Part shown: piece after piece, positions 21,891-33,265 of the stretch
Numbering within the stretch: the first letter of the stretch is position 1
Layout: every line of letters starts with the position of its first letter
NCBI GenBank assembly: GCA_964030785.1
Contig: OZ034971.1
Span: forward strand, 44,936,304-45,000,303
Length of the DNA: 64,000 nt
From: Siderastrea siderea
Taxonomy: Eukaryota > Cnidaria > Anthozoa > Scleractinia > Rhizangiidae
Reading direction: 5' to 3'
Position numbers and translations under genes: made by a program
Notes under the pieces: generated by a model
What the model saw: the letters and a program-made list of their open reading frames with translations, nothing else
Database searches by the model: none
What the model was told of the DNA's origin: nothing

Positions 21891-23159
21891 AAATGACCCT
21901 CACTACGAGGTGTTGATGTCAGCTGTCAAAACTGACCAATCAGAGGGTATACCAGGAGCTGGTATACCGGAACAGGCCGTTAAAAAAATGCTTACAGGCT
22001 CCGCCGCCTTGTCTCTCCCCAGCCCCTTCGCTTTTTATTCGCGCTCTTTTTCTCAATTCACGCTTTCCCCACTATCTCGGAGCCTGGAACAGGCTAGGAA
22101 TACATTGGTGACAACCAGGGCTGTGGCAACGATGTTGAACACTGGACTTATACTAGTGTTGACCGTGATGACTTGTTCGGTCTGGTCACCAAACCTGAGA
22201 ACGGACAACAAACCGAGAAGAACCTTGACAACTGCAGCCAGAGCAAATGCACTGTTCATCATCGTGGGAAACTGCTTTGGCTCTTTCATGCTGCCTTCAA
22301 CACCAGGAAACACAGCATGGCCACAGTAGCTGAACACAATGATTCCAAATCCAATAGGAAACTTCCGAATATCAAAAGGAGGAATGTTAGAGAGGGACAT
22401 GTCACGGTATTCGGTGATGCAGTAGATGATGATGGTAGCGATACCGGACAGCAAAGCAAACACAGAGATCATGATGATCCACGCAATGACTGACACGCGC
22501 GTGATGAAGATTCCAGGTAACGCAACATATGCGCAGACGACTGCCCATTGATAGATATCCAGAGGGGTAAGATGTTTCAAGACATCGTTGAATACGGTGG
22601 CGAGGAGAACAATATACATGATCGCACCACCATACATCTCGCACACTTGGACCACGCTTACGATTCGATTCCCCCATCCTGGCCACGCCGCTTCTCCGAC
22701 CTCTGGGTAGTTAACGTAGGCGCGCTTGATCTGCCCAGTACGTTTGGATTGCACGTACAGACAGTCGACCAGTAGCTTGCCGGTGTAACAGCATATTGCA
22801 GCCACTACAACAATGATAGCCACAGAGGCCCAACCTCCCATCATAACTGCATACGGCACTCCAAGGATACCTGTACCCTGGATAAGATTGGTCAAATTCC
22901 AGCCAGCGAGCCAAGCTGACACGCGTCGGTCGTCCGAAGGCTTTTCCAGGATGGAAACAATCAGTGTAGCGCTTCGGAGCTTTCTCATGCTCTCTGCAAA
23001 GCTTGATTTCCTCAAGGGGGACATATCGTCTGGAGCAAACAGCAAAGGCGAATCTTCGTCCACAGTCTGCAGAGAAGGTTTGTGTAATGTGATCGCTTCG
23101 CCATCTTGTGCAGGGGACTTACTGCTGGACAGAGCTGAAGCCGCAGAGCCACTGTCCAT

Positions 23160-23965
23160 TTTTGCAGCTCTCTTTCAAGATTTAATACTGATTCAAACTT
23201 TTTCCAAGCGGACAACTTCTTCCTATTCTAAAAAGTTCGACGAGGAGTCTATAAAACAGCTTTCTAATATAAGGCTATCGCCGCTGTTTTTGGAGGTCCC
23301 AATACAAGATCGTCAAAGTCTGCATCAAGAGACACATGTTATCTCTGACTCCGTGTTGTGTATTTCACACTCCTTTTATGGTAATCAGAGATTGAAAGCC
23401 GACTGTTTCAACCAATTATATTTGAGGCAAAAGACTTCACCATCGCAAGAGCGTAACAAGTCCGGTCCGGCTGTGCAAAGATTTGTAAACGTCCGACTGT
23501 GAACAATAGAAACCTAACCGCTTCTTATCACAACTTCTTGGCAAGTAGGCTCTTTGTAACAAGTTTAATGCAGGAACAGTGAAAGGCCAGTTAAGGTCAA
23601 AATCACTTCGTAAATAGCACTGATTGCTTTGCATATCCCACGGACATTACACGTAACATGCTCCTTCAATGTTTATACAACTCTTCCTTTTTATGGAAAT
23701 CGAGGGCAGGATTTCTATAAATTGAACCAATCATGTTTGGGGCATCAGGCAACAGCGTGACAGTAAAGCACGCTTGTAAGCACTTTCGCCACCTTACAGA
23801 CCACATGTTGTAGGAACAATTGTTTAATTGCATGCGGATTCTTATTCTTTCACCCAGGGTTTATCTAAACACAACAGATTCCCGCCGAGTTGTCTACTTG
23901 TCCTCCACTGGTGTTTTAAGTTCGGTGCGTTTCGATTTTTCCGCGATTTTTAGACTGTTGCCCCG
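23160..23965. promoter_or_regulatory. Divergent promoter region between genes 3 and 4 (copy A)
   Basis: Gene 3 (minus) and gene 4 (plus) start head-to-head, leaving about 0.8 kb that must hold both promoters. A TATAAATT at 23716-23723 lies about 243 bp upstream of the gene 4 ATG and is preserved in copy B at 48909-48916. The region is highly similar in both copies, although both flanking genes are broken here. Confidence 0.45.
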
Positions 23966-25089
23966 ATGGCGAACGAAGGTGACCTTGAAAACGATTTGCA
24001 GCTTGCTTTGTCTCAATCACTAACCCCAAGAGGCAGTGATAATGAAACAAAGAAAGAAGCAAGCTACGAACTCCGAGAAAAAGAGTGCGTGAGTCGTATC
24101 CTGACATTGGAGATGCCGTATGGCCGGGAGTTGGAGGCAAGGTGGTCAGCGTTGTTCAGACAATAGAACTCCATGCAGCAGCAATGTTGTATCTTATCCT
24201 TCTAACGACCATGTTTGCCCAGATAACAGAAAAGTATGTACCACTCAGTCTGACTGAATGGGCTGTCATCTGTGCTGTAGCCGTCCTCCCAAGTGTCTTC
24301 ATCAAAAGATTGTCTCTAATTGCATGGATGAGCATGTTAGCTGTATTTTCCCTGATGTCTGCACTGATCATCATGATGGCATATTGCATTCTTGAGAGCG
24401 ACCAGCGGACATGGAACAATATACCATCCTTCCACATCAGTTCATTTCCTGTTGGCTTTGGTATTGTAACGTTTAGTTACTGCGCTCATGCTGTGTTTCC
24501 CGGCATCGAAGGCAGCATGAAAGAACCAAAAAACTTCAACAAAATGATGCATGTTTCATTTTTCATCTCAGCTATTATGAAAACACTGTTTGGCCTATTT
24601 GCTGTACTAACATTTGGCATTTTAACAGACCAAGTGTTTACTGTAAACTTGGCAGAAAATGTAACATTTAACACTGCAGCAACTGTCCTGGTTGCTATGA
24701 ATGTGTTTTTCTCTTTTCCTCTCCCACTCTTTGTTGTGGTAGAAACATTCGACAACAATCTTGGCCCCTACTTTCCACATTTGGCAAAAGGAACAAAATA
24801 TCACTGGTATTGGCTGCTACTAACAAGAACAATTCTTGTAACCTTCGCACTGTTCATTGTTCTCGTTGTTCCACATTTTGGCCTTCTAATGGGTTTTGTC
24901 GGCAGTTTTACTGGAACGTGTCTGTCTTTTGGGTTCCCGTGCATAGCCCACCTCAAACTACGATGGAAGTATCTCCGCTGGTATCACATCACAGGCGAGA
25001 TTGTTCTTATCGTCTTCGGAGTTCTTGCAGGAGGACTTGGTTTGGTGTATTCAGGGAAAGCTCTTGTGGATTCTTTTCGCACATTTTAG
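23966..25089 (+). pseudogene. VIAAT/SLC32-like transporter, gene 4 (copy A), 370-bp deletion
   Basis: The first 36 codons match copy B gene 4 (49171-50664). The sequence then jumps from the ELR codon directly to AGAAAAAGAGTGCG, removing the equivalent of 49281-49650 (370 bp, not a multiple of three) and shifting the frame. Lost are the ERSPLL dileucine, the GWNVTN core and the first two membrane segments (residues about 37-160). The remaining C-terminal frame is open for 334 codons from an internal ATG at 24085 and is nearly identical to copy B. It might still be translated, but it lacks the family's most conserved segment. I call it a pseudogene. Confidence 0.88.
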
Positions 25090-25839
25090 GATGTATAACA
25101 TAATTTATATACACAAACGTTGAAGGTAGACTAAAAGGCAATTTTGCTTTGCATTTGAAATGTGCAAACTCTAAGGTTAAAACATGACCATTTAAAACAT
25201 GACCATTGGTGGCTTTTTCTGCTTCTCTCACATCAACAGGCTAAATGTTCAGATTAGTGGATCTCAATCCATTTTGTTTGTTTCTTTTTTTCAATGAATG
25301 TTGAGTGTTTCAGAATTCTTATTGGCAGCAGTGAGAAGAGGCCCTTCTTGGGGTAAATTCCAACAAGCCACGCAGCATTGAGTCAGCAAAAAAATCAAAT
25401 GAAATGACAACAAACAACAAGGTTGCTGTTGTGAAATCACAACTGGGACAGAAATGAGCAAGATCACTAGATGACATTCTGACAGAAGCACGCAAACTTT
25501 CTAAAACTGGTAGATGCCATGTTTTAAAATTGAGATGATGGATGTGCATACACTCCCTGACAGGGCCCAGTGTAAAATCCAGTTGTTAGTTGGGTTGTGA
25601 ACATCGGAGTTTGTGGTACTTGTTGGGAGAGTTTGATTAAACAATACATTCCATATTTGGTGATCATTTCCATTATTCTTAAGTGCTTTTAAGGATGGTG
25701 CCTCCCATTGTTACTGTGCATACGTTCTGCGCATCTCGGGATATTCGGGTTTCTTAAGGAATTTGCCCCCTAATGCAACAATGTTTTTGCGCGGTTTATG
25801 ACTATGTGGGAAAAGCAGATCTTAGCAAGGGCTATCAGA

Positions 25840-25875
<36 letters not shown>

Positions 25876-26995
25876 TAGAGATAATCAAGCTTAAAATTGG
25901 AAAGAAATTGCCATACATTCTTTGTATCTTAATGCTTTTTTAGAATTATGGTTGCTTAATTATCTCTGAAAAATGCGCGGATACCCACATTTTTCTTTTT
26001 GGATTCCAATAACCCTTGCTAAGATCTCCTTTTTCCCCATAGTAATAACCTTTGCAAAAATACTTCTGTATTAGGAGGCACCTTCTTTAAATATGTTTGA
26101 TCATCTAGTGATTTTGTGAGGAGAAAGTCAATGCTTGTACATTATTGGGGCTTTCAGGGTTTTTAACACAAAATGAATGTTTCCTTGCCCCGTTCAACTA
26201 CAGTTCAATCCTAACAACTCAAAATGCCAGGGAACCGCAGCTGTTCCAGACATTTGTTAAAAAGTGAAGCAGGGGAACTGCTCTCCACTCTTCGTTTTTT
26301 TATTGTATCCATTTCACAGTAAATTGCTTTTCCAAACCGCATACCTAGGCAACTATTTATCGAATGCTTCATTTTGCAGTTTAGTAGGAAAGGGTTGTAT
26401 CTTGTTAGTTTCTAGCAGTTTTTCAAAGATTTTTCTTAAAGCAAAGAGCATAGTCTGCTAACAGCTTTCCCTGGATAAGCACCCTGGAAGGCCTGTTTGC
26501 AGGCTTCTAGATAAATAATGTTCTGAAAAAGAACAAGATTAAATAACAAATTTGTTGCTGTGGAATAACGTTGTCCTGTCACGCTGTCAGGGTTGTCCCT
26601 AACAGCTGGCTGCCAGCAGAATTAACCAGCTACTTGGGTCGTTTGTGCCGGCTACTTTTGTGATATATATGTTTTTTAAAGACAAATTATTAGTTCATTA
26701 CATTGAGTTCTGAGAATTACAAGTAGAAAACCGCTGAAGCCATGAGTTTATAAAAATAAAATTGAAAAGCTATGATTACTTTTGGAACTGTTATTATTGA
26801 AAATTTGTGTTCAGAATCAAGGAAATTCCGTTTCTGAGGACTTAAAACGTAAAAATTTCCTGGCAGGGGCATGCCTCCAGACCTCCCGGGAAGGGATCAC
26901 CTTTGGTGCTCGATAATCACTTACCGGCTACTTAGAAATTCTTGCCAGCTACTTGAAAAGTTGTGGACAACCCTGGCTGTGGCAGGCACAAACTT
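25090..26995. other. 3' flank of gene 4 and intergenic, no gene seen
   Basis: The stretch is shared with copy B 50665-52640. An inverted-repeat zone around 25790-26060 (CTATGTGGGAAAAGCAGATC... facing GATCTCCTTTTTCCCCATAG) looks like another old palindromic element of about 270 bp. Copy B has about 67 extra bases near 51190-51256. No coding sequence was seen. Confidence 0.45.
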
Positions 26996-27841
26996 CAGGG
27001 CTTGAAATAACGGCCGGTCAACGGACAATGTCCGGTCAAAAATAGGTTTTGTCCGGTCAAATCCTTGGATGGCCGGACAATTTGTCCGGTCGTTTACCCT
27101 TGTAAAGAAAATTTTAAATTTTTAAAGCTTCAACATTATTGGCGTTCGTGAATGAAAAGGAGAAAGACAGAACGAGATACTACCAGACCAAAAACTTTTA
27201 ACAAATGATTCATAATAGTGGTTGTAAAATTTCCGGTGGTTGCAAATTTTCGCTTTGTCATTCATCAAGCCGTCACCGCAAATTAGCGGGTGTTCCGGAG
27301 AAAGCGTGTGTAGCGGTGTGAATTAACAGTGCCTCTCAGTGTCGGTACAAAGGTCCGGTCCAATAAAAAGAAAGCAAGTTTACATTTATTTGTCGACTTG
27401 TCGACATTTTGTGTGAATCACTCTAGGTCTAAATTCCGAGATTGACGAAACATCCCTGAGAGGTGATTTTCAAGGGAAACAAACCATTTAAACAGAAAGT
27501 TCACATATTCCATCAACTTCACGACTTAAGTAGGTATTAAAATTTAACCGTATAGAAGACAAAGAACTGAAGCGATAGTTGTATGCACAAATGTAATATT
27601 GATTCTGCCGAACTTTGCGGCTGTACCGTGCGTTCCAGCATTGAGTTCGAGGCTGCATGTACAATAAAGGCGTAGAAAATGTACTTGCTTGATATGTAAA
27701 CATTATGCGGGGGGAGGGGGGATTTTATAGAGATATGACGTAATGGATATTTGTCCGGCCAAAAATGGGTTGTGTCCGAGCAAAAATAAGTTTGACCGGA
27801 CAACTTGACCGGCGCCAGCCGGGAAATTATTTCAAGCTCTG
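26996..27841. mobile_element. 0.85-kb TIR element with GTCCGGTCAA repeats, copy A only
   Basis: AACTT flanks both ends (26991-26995 and 27842-27846), and copy B has it once at the empty site near 52635. The tips are CAG(G/A)GCTTGAAATAA and its complement. Both subterminal zones are made of TGTCCGGTCAA-type repeats in opposed orientations. CAG...CTG ends with a 5-6 bp duplication resemble the element at 17847-18861, so the two may share a mobilising enzyme. No transposase was seen. Confidence 0.75.
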
Positions 27842-28139
27842 AACTTTCACTAGCTTCAAATGTGGCTGAAGGGTGTCTGATAATTTTGGATAATTTTAGT
27901 CATTTTAATACACAGCATTCATGGAAAGCAGGCATGCTTTTATTCTAGTAGTTATAGTATTTGTGGTTAGAAATTATACCATTAGTTTAAATAGCAAAGG
28001 TGATAAATAGTTGTAAATTGATATGCACTGGAGTATGCTATTTGTTTAATTAATTTATAATCATTTGTAAATTAGGCCTGATGTTTTACCCATGTTTAAA
28101 TTAAGTTAAAGGTAAAAAAAAAGAACACTCCTTTCATGA

Positions 28140-28700
28140 GAAGAAATTAATAATAATAATAATAATAGTTTAATAACTTATATATCGCTATTTACATACA
28201 CTGATCAATAGCGCTTTACAGAAATAATGAAAATAAAATTATGAAAAAAATATATATGCTATATTACATATGTACAAAAATACCAGCTAAAATTTGATAA
28301 AAACTAAAACCAATATAAGAAAAATATATTAAGATTATTAATAAATAGAAAATACATTGAAATGCTGACCTGAATAAAGCGTCTTAAGTTTACTTTTAAA
28401 AACACCAAGTGTCATGGGAACATTCAGGTCAGCTGGCAGGCTGTTCCATAAAGGCGGTGCAGCAGAAGTGAAAGACCTGCTGCCAGTGTTGGGTGCATTG
28501 TCTCCCGGGAACTTCTAATAATAGGGTATTATTCGAGTGTAACGAGTATGAGCTCTTTTGCTTGACTTTTATCAAATCACTAAGATAAGATGGCACCAGT
28601 CCATAAATTGATTTAAAGGTAATTAAGAATTAGAATCTTAAACTTAATTCGATAAGCAATAGGAAGGCAGTGAAGTTCATAGAGAGCTGGCATTATGTGT
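28140..28700 (-). mobile_element. Non-LTR retrotransposon (CR1/L2-like) 3' remnant
   Basis: The minus-strand translation, with interruptions, reads LHCLPIAYRIKFKILILNYL, then PSYLSDLIK, then APPLWNSLPADLNVPMTLGVFKSKLKTLYS. This is the characteristic C-terminal tail after the reverse transcriptase in CR1/L2-type LINEs. The 3' end falls in an AAT microsatellite at about 28148-28167. Frame breaks make it dead. Copy B keeps an overlapping but differently deleted version (52940-53345). Confidence 0.7.
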
Positions 28701-28710
28701 GAGTATTTAG

Positions 28711-28810
28711 TAGTAGTAGTAGTAGCAGTAGCGGTGGCGGTGGCGGTGGCAGTGGCGGTGGCGGTGGCGGTGGTGGTGGTGGTAGTGGTAGTGGTAGTGG
28801 TAGTAGTAGC
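28711..28810. repeat. (TAG/TGG)n trinucleotide minisatellite
   Basis: A run of TAG, GTGGCG and TAGTGG units lies here. In copy B (53507-53645) the array is longer and more homogeneous. Predicted poly-Thr, poly-Val or Tyr-His proteins are translations of this repeat. Confidence 0.9.
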
Positions 28811-29112
28811 TTTTGAGCTGTACTTTGTTTTCATCTGCGAGTAATGGAGTCCCTATGAAACAAAAGCAAACAAAGCAAAAGGCAGATAATGTATATAGCT
28901 GCGTGAGGTGGCTCAAAGTTTTTAGTCTGTGGATATGGGATGAGAGTGCTATTATTGTCAAGCTTCAGACCAATACTTTCCTGTGGTGCTTTTTGTCTGT
29001 AGGGGCTTTTGAGTCTGAGAGAAATTTTCCCGGATTATTACTTGAATAGAAGCCATTGACTAACACCATGACATTGTTCCTATTTCCGATATTATATTTA
29101 AAAAAAAAAAAA

Positions 29113-29443
29113 GACAAGTGTGCATCATGCAGACGTTACGTCATGGTTTCGTCACGCAAGGTGAACAAAACTGAAGTGTGTCACATCGCACTAACAACGT
29201 TGCTTCTACTGTGCCAACGTTCCATACTTTTTAATACACACAGACAAATCGTGGTAGCGGCCTAAGTAGCGGTTCATCGCGGTTCACATCGCGGTTCCTA
29301 AAATCGCGGTTCATGTCTTACAGACAACGCATGCGCAACAAAGGTATTACTACTGGTATTTGTCAATACTGGTATGTCTATGCTCGTTACAGATAAATTG
29401 CTGCTAACAATGTGGCAGCAGTTTAGGTAGCGTATCTTACATA
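29113..29443. repeat. Block homologous to 59411-59710
   Basis: Starting GACAAGTG, this block matches 59411-59710 closely through GCGTATCTTACATA. It is the likely continuation of the segmental duplication after a copy-B-specific interval of 5.5 kb. No gene is recognised in it. Confidence 0.7.
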
Positions 29444-30764
29444 TCCCTTCCATTGACTGTCGGCCGACAAATGACCGACAGGTTACTGACATGTTAACAC
29501 GTCAACATCTACAGGCCATTAACCTCTTTCTCGAGGTGAGGCTTTCCGCACATCCTCTCTACGAAAATGAGTTTCATTCATATGCAAATAAAACTAATTT
29601 TCCCATGGAAGGATGAGCACCAGCCTATTTTACAGCCGTTTTGAGGGTGGGGAGGTGTTATCTAACAGTACGTACACCAATTAAAATGAAGCGTCGTCGT
29701 TATTTACAAGTACCCGTGAAATGCAACTGGTTCCAAGCTTCTTCCCCTAAGCAAGCCTGTCTTAAAACGATGGTATTGAGACCGACTCGGCAGTAAAAAC
29801 AGAAATGAATACAAAAGCTTGACAACAAAGGCTGACATTTTGATACATTTTCTTCACTTTGATTCAAGTATTTGAATAAATTGCAAGCTTAAATATTTCT
29901 TAAGTTTCAGTTTTTTTCTGGAACTGCCAAAGCCTATTTATTCGCTTACCTTTCATTAAAAATACCCGAAACCTCTCTGCAAAACTCATTGCCTTGACGG
30001 CACAATTTCCGTAGCTCCTCGTAGCCTTTCTGTTCCTGTTTACAAATAACAGAGACAAATTAAGTTTTATAAACATTAACATCCTCTTGAGCATAATTAT
30101 AGCATGCAGAAATGAAGAAATTATCGCACTCTGGAAATCAAATAATAAGCTTATGTTCTACATTGCTTCACATTAAATTTCACAGTGATTTTTCCATTAC
30201 CCAGAAAGAATCCTCAAACTTAGTCATTATTTTAGGTTTCAACTAATGGCGTATATAGACAGAATTAATAGAATTCTTCACATCAATGATTTCGCAGCCT
30301 GTTTGCAGCCATCTTCCGTCAGTGTTGGTTTTCCCAGGGGGCTGTGCTTCGGCTATTGTCTTTCGGGGGTGGGGTAGGGGAGCAGTTTTCCTTGGTTTGA
30401 CCACAAACAGGTAAAGCAATTCTCTGCTCTAATACTGATACTGGCTTCCAAGTGGTTTCAAAAATCAATTTTAATATCCCAGCTGAACAAAAATTTAATT
30501 CAAAAACATTCTGTCTATTCTTTGGCACCGCAAATTGATGAAATTTAAACCCGAAGGGAGGGGTGGGTGACGATGTTAAATGCAATATTTTGAGAACATT
30601 CAGTCATCTTAGTGCAAACGGGCAATCACTTTTTTTCTTCATTTACAGGTAAGAAAATTAAACGTAATTGTATTTTCTGGCCATGATGCGAAAGTTGCAA
30701 TTATTAATAAATATGAATGCGAGTGTCACACAGTTAAAGTGCCAAAAATATAACCTATGTAAGC
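29444..30764. other. Intergenic, no gene seen
   Basis: No duplicate was found within the window, and no coding or RNA gene is recognised on either strand. Confidence 0.4.
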
Positions 30765-30768
30765 TTAA

Positions 30769-32239
30769 GGTGGTCTTATACTCAAAAAAGGTGATGTTAG
30801 GTTGCAAAAGTCACTTTTTTTTAAATGGCAGAATTGTAAACTTTAAACACTTGGGAATGCTGTCTTGAAATAATCTCACTCGATTCCCAGCATTAAAGCA
30901 GCGAGATTTAAGAAATCTAATCAGCAGTATGCGACTTTTTCCATAGCAACGGCCATAGCAACAGTTGTTTACATTTAGTAAATGCCCACAAACAAGCCTC
31001 AATAAGAACATTACCCCCCCCCCCCCCCTCTCTGTAAAATGACATCTGGTACTACTGTGGATAAACACCTGACTGAGGAGAAGAGTCCTGAGGTCCGAGT
31101 TTTAACCGACAAAACATGACCCAAACAGACCTGCCAACCTCCAAAACATGCAAATCTGGAGACTTTGAAAAAAAGCCCAGAAAAACCTGGAGATTACGAC
31201 CTCAAACCTGGAGAAATCCAAAATATGTGTTAAATGAAATAAAAATGGTAGATTTCTTGTTTTAAGGTATTCTTTACCTTATTTGTGCTACCTATTTCAT
31301 TCTTTTGCCGCATTTTTTGAAGACTGACCGAAAGCACACCTATGTTTCACGGGAATGAGGTTGGAATTGTACCCAGGTTTCCCTCAAACATTAGATGTGA
31401 CAAAATTGGCCATTTTCAACACAGATTTTTCAATATTGCTTCATACAACCTGAATTGTTTGGCAATTTCAAGATTTTCTGATTCACCGTGAGATTTGGAG
31501 GCCAAATCGTGAGACCGTGAGTTGATACCCCAAACCGTGAGTCTCACGGTGAAACCGTGAGAGTTGGCAGGTCTGCCCAAATCTTACAGAAACGCTGGTT
31601 TTTGCATCTAATTACCGTTCAGCTTGTATTTTAGTGTGGCAACTTGAATTTGACAATAGGTTTAGGATAATGAGCGACTGATAAGCTGTCTAGAACCCGT
31701 TCCCTTATCTTTAAGACTGTGTTTCTCCAATAACAGAATTTCTCGAACTGAATGAACTTTTGAGCACGATATCTCCGGGGCATTGTAACCTAGTGTTCTG
31801 AAATTTTCAGCAAGATTAAAGGACTTAATTTCCTAGGTCGTAAACCTAAAAATGCTCACGATCTTGAACTGCTTCTCAGTAAGTGAATCCTTGCCCTCTT
31901 TTTTCTTTCCTTCTACCTTACTTTCTGGAAAAAAAGAATAAAAATAAACTCGAAAGAGGCCAAGCTGCTTAATTTTCGAGGTTTAGCCCCTGAAGAATTC
32001 ATCTGTGGACAGATCTAAGTTGATTTCATACTTATCCAACCGTGCATTAGTTAGATATCGTGCTTACAATGAACCCCCTATTTTTTCCACTGGGAAGGCT
32101 GGTTAATCATTAACTATTATGTCATGTGACCTGAAAAGACTCAGTGTGAAGTCAGGGCGTGAATCCCTATAAAATGATGGTAAAAGTCTCCCGCAAAGTT
32201 CTTTTCTAAAGAAATTCACTTTTTGGGTATAAGACCACC
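30769..32239. mobile_element. TTAA-target TIR element (Kolobok/piggyBac-like), non-autonomous
   Basis: The tips are GGTGGTCTTATAC and the complement, with TTAA directly outside both ends (30765-30768 and 32240-32243). TTAA target sites are used by piggyBac and Kolobok transposons. The tips do not allow a choice between them. The 1.47-kb length includes a separate 450-bp element nested at 31126-31575. No transposase frame was seen. Confidence 0.7.
31126..31575. mobile_element. CAGACCTGCCAAC element, copy 1 (nested)
   Basis: The element starts CAGACCTGCCAAC and ends GTTGGCAGGTCTG, flanked by CCCAAA on both sides (31120-31125 and 31576-31581). Near the right end, ACCGTGAG units alternate with their complement. 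A relative lies at 60818-61336. No coding capacity is present. Confidence 0.75.
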
Positions 32240-32243
32240 TTAA

Positions 32244-32836
32244 GTTTTTTCCATCTGGCGTTCTTCAGTGGCAATTTGAGTTAAGCTTTTGTTAGTCTTT
32301 ACTCAAGCGCCACAGACATCAATCCTTTTAGGGCCCTCAAACTATGCATTGTTACTAGTAATTTAATATCTAACAGCAATTTGCCACATAAAAATTTGTA
32401 TGCTGCGAGCCTTTACTAAAAGTACGAAACAGATGCAGACGTAACCTACCCAGTTAAATTCAATGTCACCTTGTGTATTAGCTTTCGTGTTTTGTGAAGG
32501 GCTCACTGCTTCTTTATTCTCAAAACTATAACCAACTTATTCACCCATCAACTTATTCACCCATGGGAGAAACAAAGCATCAATATTCCACAAGCTCTCT
32601 ACAAAGGCAAACGTTAACAAACCCTGCCTGTGAAACAACCGCATTTGGGGGACTGTATCATGTGAAAATAAAGCTTGCATTTGTTTTATTCGTGTAAGAG
32701 GGAGAACCTTACCTAATTTGACTAACTTTATTGTAGATCTTGTGTAGTTCTGGAAACCTCACCCTAATACTGGGCAGGGACAAGGGAGAGGGAACCTGGG
32801 AAAGAAGGAGGGACAGTGTACAGGAAGCACGAAACC
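32244..32836. other. Intergenic, no gene seen
   Basis: A short stretch between the TTAA element and the start of copy B. No coding sequence is recognised. Confidence 0.4.
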
Positions 32837-33265
32837 TGGGGGGAGGGGTACTCCCATATATAAGCTATATAGGTATGTGCGGCACCAAAGGGTATGGTTT
32901 GTTGGCCTTTTTGGTCTGAAATAGGGTATAGATTTTGACCGTTTTGGTCTGAAATAAGGTGAGGATTGTGCACTCTGATGTGGGATCTAGGATGGTTCTT
33001 ACAAGAAGCTATCTTTTTATTAATTTTCTTCTCCAAAGAACTGAGGTTTGATTAACATTGGGACTTTGAAGCCCTTCTCAACTGTTTATGCAAACAAAAT
33101 AGGGTTAGGGTCTGGTCTGATATAGGGTATCAAATTTTGGGTCAGGTCGGAAATAGGGTAGGGAAAATCACATATTTTGGACTGTAATAGGATAAGGGTT
33201 TCCAGAAGCTTGCCACACACCACCACCCAAATCTTCAGGAAGTACCACCCCCCCCCACCCCGGGG
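32837..33265. mobile_element. TIR element with GGTCTGAAATAGGGTA repeats, complete copy
   Basis: It begins in a G-run followed by GTACTCCC and ends in AGTACCACCC and a C-run plus CCCCGGGG, giving inverted tips. The interior has several GGTCTGAAATAGGG units. It matches the truncated copy at 1-320, so the segmental duplication extends at least to its left end. It is non-autonomous. Confidence 0.6.

Larger units (their letters stand above)
20483..22095. mobile_element. Mutator-like TIR element inserted in gene 3, copy A only
   Basis: AGGAATACGTT at 20472-20482 and AGGAATACATT at 22096-22106 form an 11-bp target duplication with one mismatch. Copy B has it once. The tips are AGCCTGTTCCAGGCTC and its complement. 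The inverted ends continue imperfectly for about 115 bp, out to a shared AGCCTGTA(G/A)GCATTTTTT block. A 9-11 bp duplication with long ends is the hallmark of MULEs. At 1613 bp with no transposase it is non-autonomous. Its interior carries a helicase-like fragment, as in gene-capturing Pack-MULEs. Confidence 0.85.
20087..23159 (-). pseudogene. VIAAT/SLC32-like transporter, gene 3 (copy A), split by a transposon
   Basis: The minus-strand frame from 23159 matches intact gene 3 of copy B (46881-48329) up to TNVFL, about residue 355. There a 1.6-kb element interrupts it, and the last 125 or so residues resume at 20482-20087. Reading into the element gives about a dozen foreign residues and a stop at 22053, so the product would lack the last membrane segments. 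Relaxed constraint also shows: the otherwise invariant NVTN of the core reads NLTN, WISMISV reads WIIMISV, and YCAHAVFPG reads YCGHAVFPG. The N-terminal EDSPLL dileucine survives. A truncated protein cannot be excluded. Confidence 0.9.
1..29098. repeat. Segmental duplication, copy A (continues off the left edge)
   Basis: This block aligns almost continuously with 32937-53933. The first bases of the window match 32937 onward, and every gene, intergenic spacer and older repeat recurs in the same order and orientation. Homology stops abruptly at an A-rich tract near 29,099. Substitutions are scattered throughout, and about 20 residues differ between the gene 2 proteins by eye, so the duplication is not an assembly echo of one locus with identical sequence. 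It could still be two diverged haplotypes wrongly placed in tandem. Copy A is longer mainly because of four private insertions. Confidence 0.9.

Noticed and set aside
21718..22329. 203-codon plus-strand frame across the element/gene 3 junction
   Set aside because: It is antisense to gene 3 and the helicase-like fragment and has no domain.
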